This document shows positions 63,091 to 64,000 of a DNA stretch of 64,000 nucleotides, piece after piece. Every line of letters begins with the position of its first letter. Position 1 is the stretch's first letter. Source of the stretch: Sphingomonas sp. CROZ-RG-20F-R02-07 (GTDB taxonomy: Bacteria; Pseudomonadota; Alphaproteobacteria; Sphingomonadales; Sphingomonadaceae); contig NZ_JAKNQJ010000010.1 of the NCBI RefSeq assembly GCF_022662335.1, positions 1 to 64,000 on the forward strand, given 5' to 3'. Under the pieces are notes generated by a model, which was not told the DNA's origin, ran no database searches, and was given only the letters and a program-made list of their open reading frames with translations. The position numbers and the translations under genes are program-made.

Positions 63091-64000
63091 TTATTTGGCG
63101 CCGAACCCGGTCAGCATGATGCCCACGGTGCGCAGCGCGATCAGCAGGTCGAGCCAGGCCGAGAAGAACTTGATATAATAGAAATCGTAGTGGAGCTTTA
63201 CGTGCACGTCGTCGAGCCCGGCAACATGGCCCTGGTTGACCTGCGCCCAGCCGGTGATCCCCGGCCGCACGATGTGGCGATAGCTGTAGAAGGGCAGTTC
63301 GCTCTCATACCATTCCGACAGCGGCACCGCTTCGGGACGCGGGCCGATCCAGCTCATCTCGCCGCGCAGGATGTTGACGATCTGCGGCAGCTCGTCGATC
63401 CGCGATCGCCGCAGGAAACGGCCGATCGGGGTGATCCGGTCGTCGCCGTCCTGCGTGATCGCGGCATGACGGGCGGCATCGTCGCCGCGGGCCACATCCC
63501 GCTCTACCCGCATGGTGCGAAATTTTATCATGCCGAACGGCACGCCGCGATACCCCATCCGGCGCTGGCGGAACAGGATCGGCCCCGGCGAGCTCCGTTT
63601 TACCAGCAGCGCCACGACGAGGAGCGGCAGGATCAGGATCGGAAGCAGCAGGATGCTGGCGACGATGTCGATCGTCCGCTTGATCCCGCGATAGCCGAGC
63701 GTCGGCAGCAGCGAACCGAAGCTGTTCTCCGACAGATGCTCGATCTGCACGCGCCCGGTGAGCGATTCGCGCAATTGCTTGGTGTGATAGACAGGAATGC
63801 CCGAGATCGCCGCCTGCGCCAGCATCCGCTCCCATTCCGGCGAATGGGTCAGGCGGAGGTCGGCGACGATGGAGGCATCGGGATCGTCGGGCACGACGGG
63901 TTCGGCAAGCGCGATCCAGTCGATCTGCGGCGTGTCCTCGACGATCCCGGTCTTGCCGAAGGGCACGTAATACATCCGTGGCGGTGCGCCGCGCTGTCCG
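63091..64000 (-). CDS. Undecaprenyl-phosphate sugar-1-phosphate transferase (priming enzyme), 5' end beyond the window
   Basis: At least 303 codons. The C-terminal catalytic part is complete: one membrane helix (IDIVASILLLPILILPLLVVA), SSPGPILFRQRRMGYRGVPF, MIKFRTMR, LRRSRIDELPQIVNILRGEM (Asp-Glu pair), SWIGPRPE and RPGITGWAQVNQG, the bacterial sugar transferase signature. Upstream, the frame stays open past ATG 63975 to the window edge (no stop), so the gene probably starts outside. It starts the repeat unit by loading the first sugar phosphate onto the lipid carrier. Stop at 63091, directly abutting the DnaJ gene's stop. Confidence 0.92.
   Translation of the reverse strand, partial: GQRGAPPRMYYVPFGKTGIVEDTPQIDWIALAEPVVPDDPDASIVADLRLTHSPEWERMLAQAAISGIPVYHTKQLRESLTGRVQIEHLSENSFGSLLPTLGYRGIKRTIDIVASILLLPILILPLLVVALLVKRSSPGPILFRQRRMGYRGVPFGMIKFRTMRVERDVARGDDAARHAAITQDGDDRITPIGRFLRRSRIDELPQIVNILRGEMSWIGPRPEAVPLSEWYESELPFYSYRHIVRPGITGWAQVNQGHVAGLDDVHVKLHYDFYYIKFFSAWLDLLIALRTVGIMLTGFGAK

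Overview
The window looks like a chromosomal (possibly megaplasmid) segment of a Sphingomonas-like alphaproteobacterium. The support is indirect but consistent: high G+C with strong third-position bias, a sphingomonad-type TonB-dependent receptor, a small rhodopsin with a D-T-G helix-C motif next to its retinal-forming oxygenase, and a large Wzx/Wzy exopolysaccharide locus. No rRNA, tRNA or CRISPR array was seen.

Layout. 1-3047: an IS5-family (IS427-like) transposase gene with an A-AAA-AAG slippage site, split by a complete 2,516-bp IS21-family element (istA/istB) that left a 9-bp target duplication. 3074-10944: a periplasmic hypothetical, a large TonB-dependent receptor with a strong terminator, a sulfotransferase-like P-loop protein, a small secreted cysteine protein and two TPR-aspartyl/asparaginyl beta-hydroxylase-like proteins in convergent orientation. 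11100-13836: an envelope hypothetical, a small ORF and an isolated tyrosine recombinase. 14078-16478: a tightly coupled operon of DTG rhodopsin, Brp/Blh beta-carotene oxygenase and FNT-family channel. 16524-23529: a giant autotransporter divergent from an AraC-type regulator.

23623-30806 is the most unusual block. Leftward lie a UbiA-type prenyltransferase and an alpha-alpha-barrel protein with a DxDD (class II terpene cyclase-like) motif. Rightward lie an ABC-2 permease, a fusion of an acyltransferase domain with a cytochrome P450, a Wzt-like ABC ATPase with a C-terminal cargo domain, and a sulfotransferase; these four overlap start-to-stop. I read it as an undescribed biosynthesis-and-export cluster for a sulfated isoprenoid or polyketide-like lipid or capped glycan. 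That is inference.

30807-32869 is a scar of broken or orphan genes: a GT2 fragment, a MobC-like gene, and a VbhA-like Fic antitoxin with no Fic toxin.

32870-63975 is an exopolysaccharide locus: nucleotide-sugar dehydrogenase, metallophosphoesterase, Wza, Wzc, two membrane polymerase/ligase-type proteins, a Wzx flippase, seven glycosyltransferases, FdtA/FdtB-type genes for a 3-amino-3,6-dideoxyhexose, an RmlD-like reductase, tailoring transferases, a glutamine-hydrolysing amidotransferase, a UDP-glucuronate 4-epimerase-like enzyme and the priming sugar transferase. Inside it sits a second decayed IS5 copy carrying a decayed IS110-family element. A small secreted protein, a PDZ-M48 protease and a DnaJ-domain membrane protein lie between the epimerase and the priming transferase.
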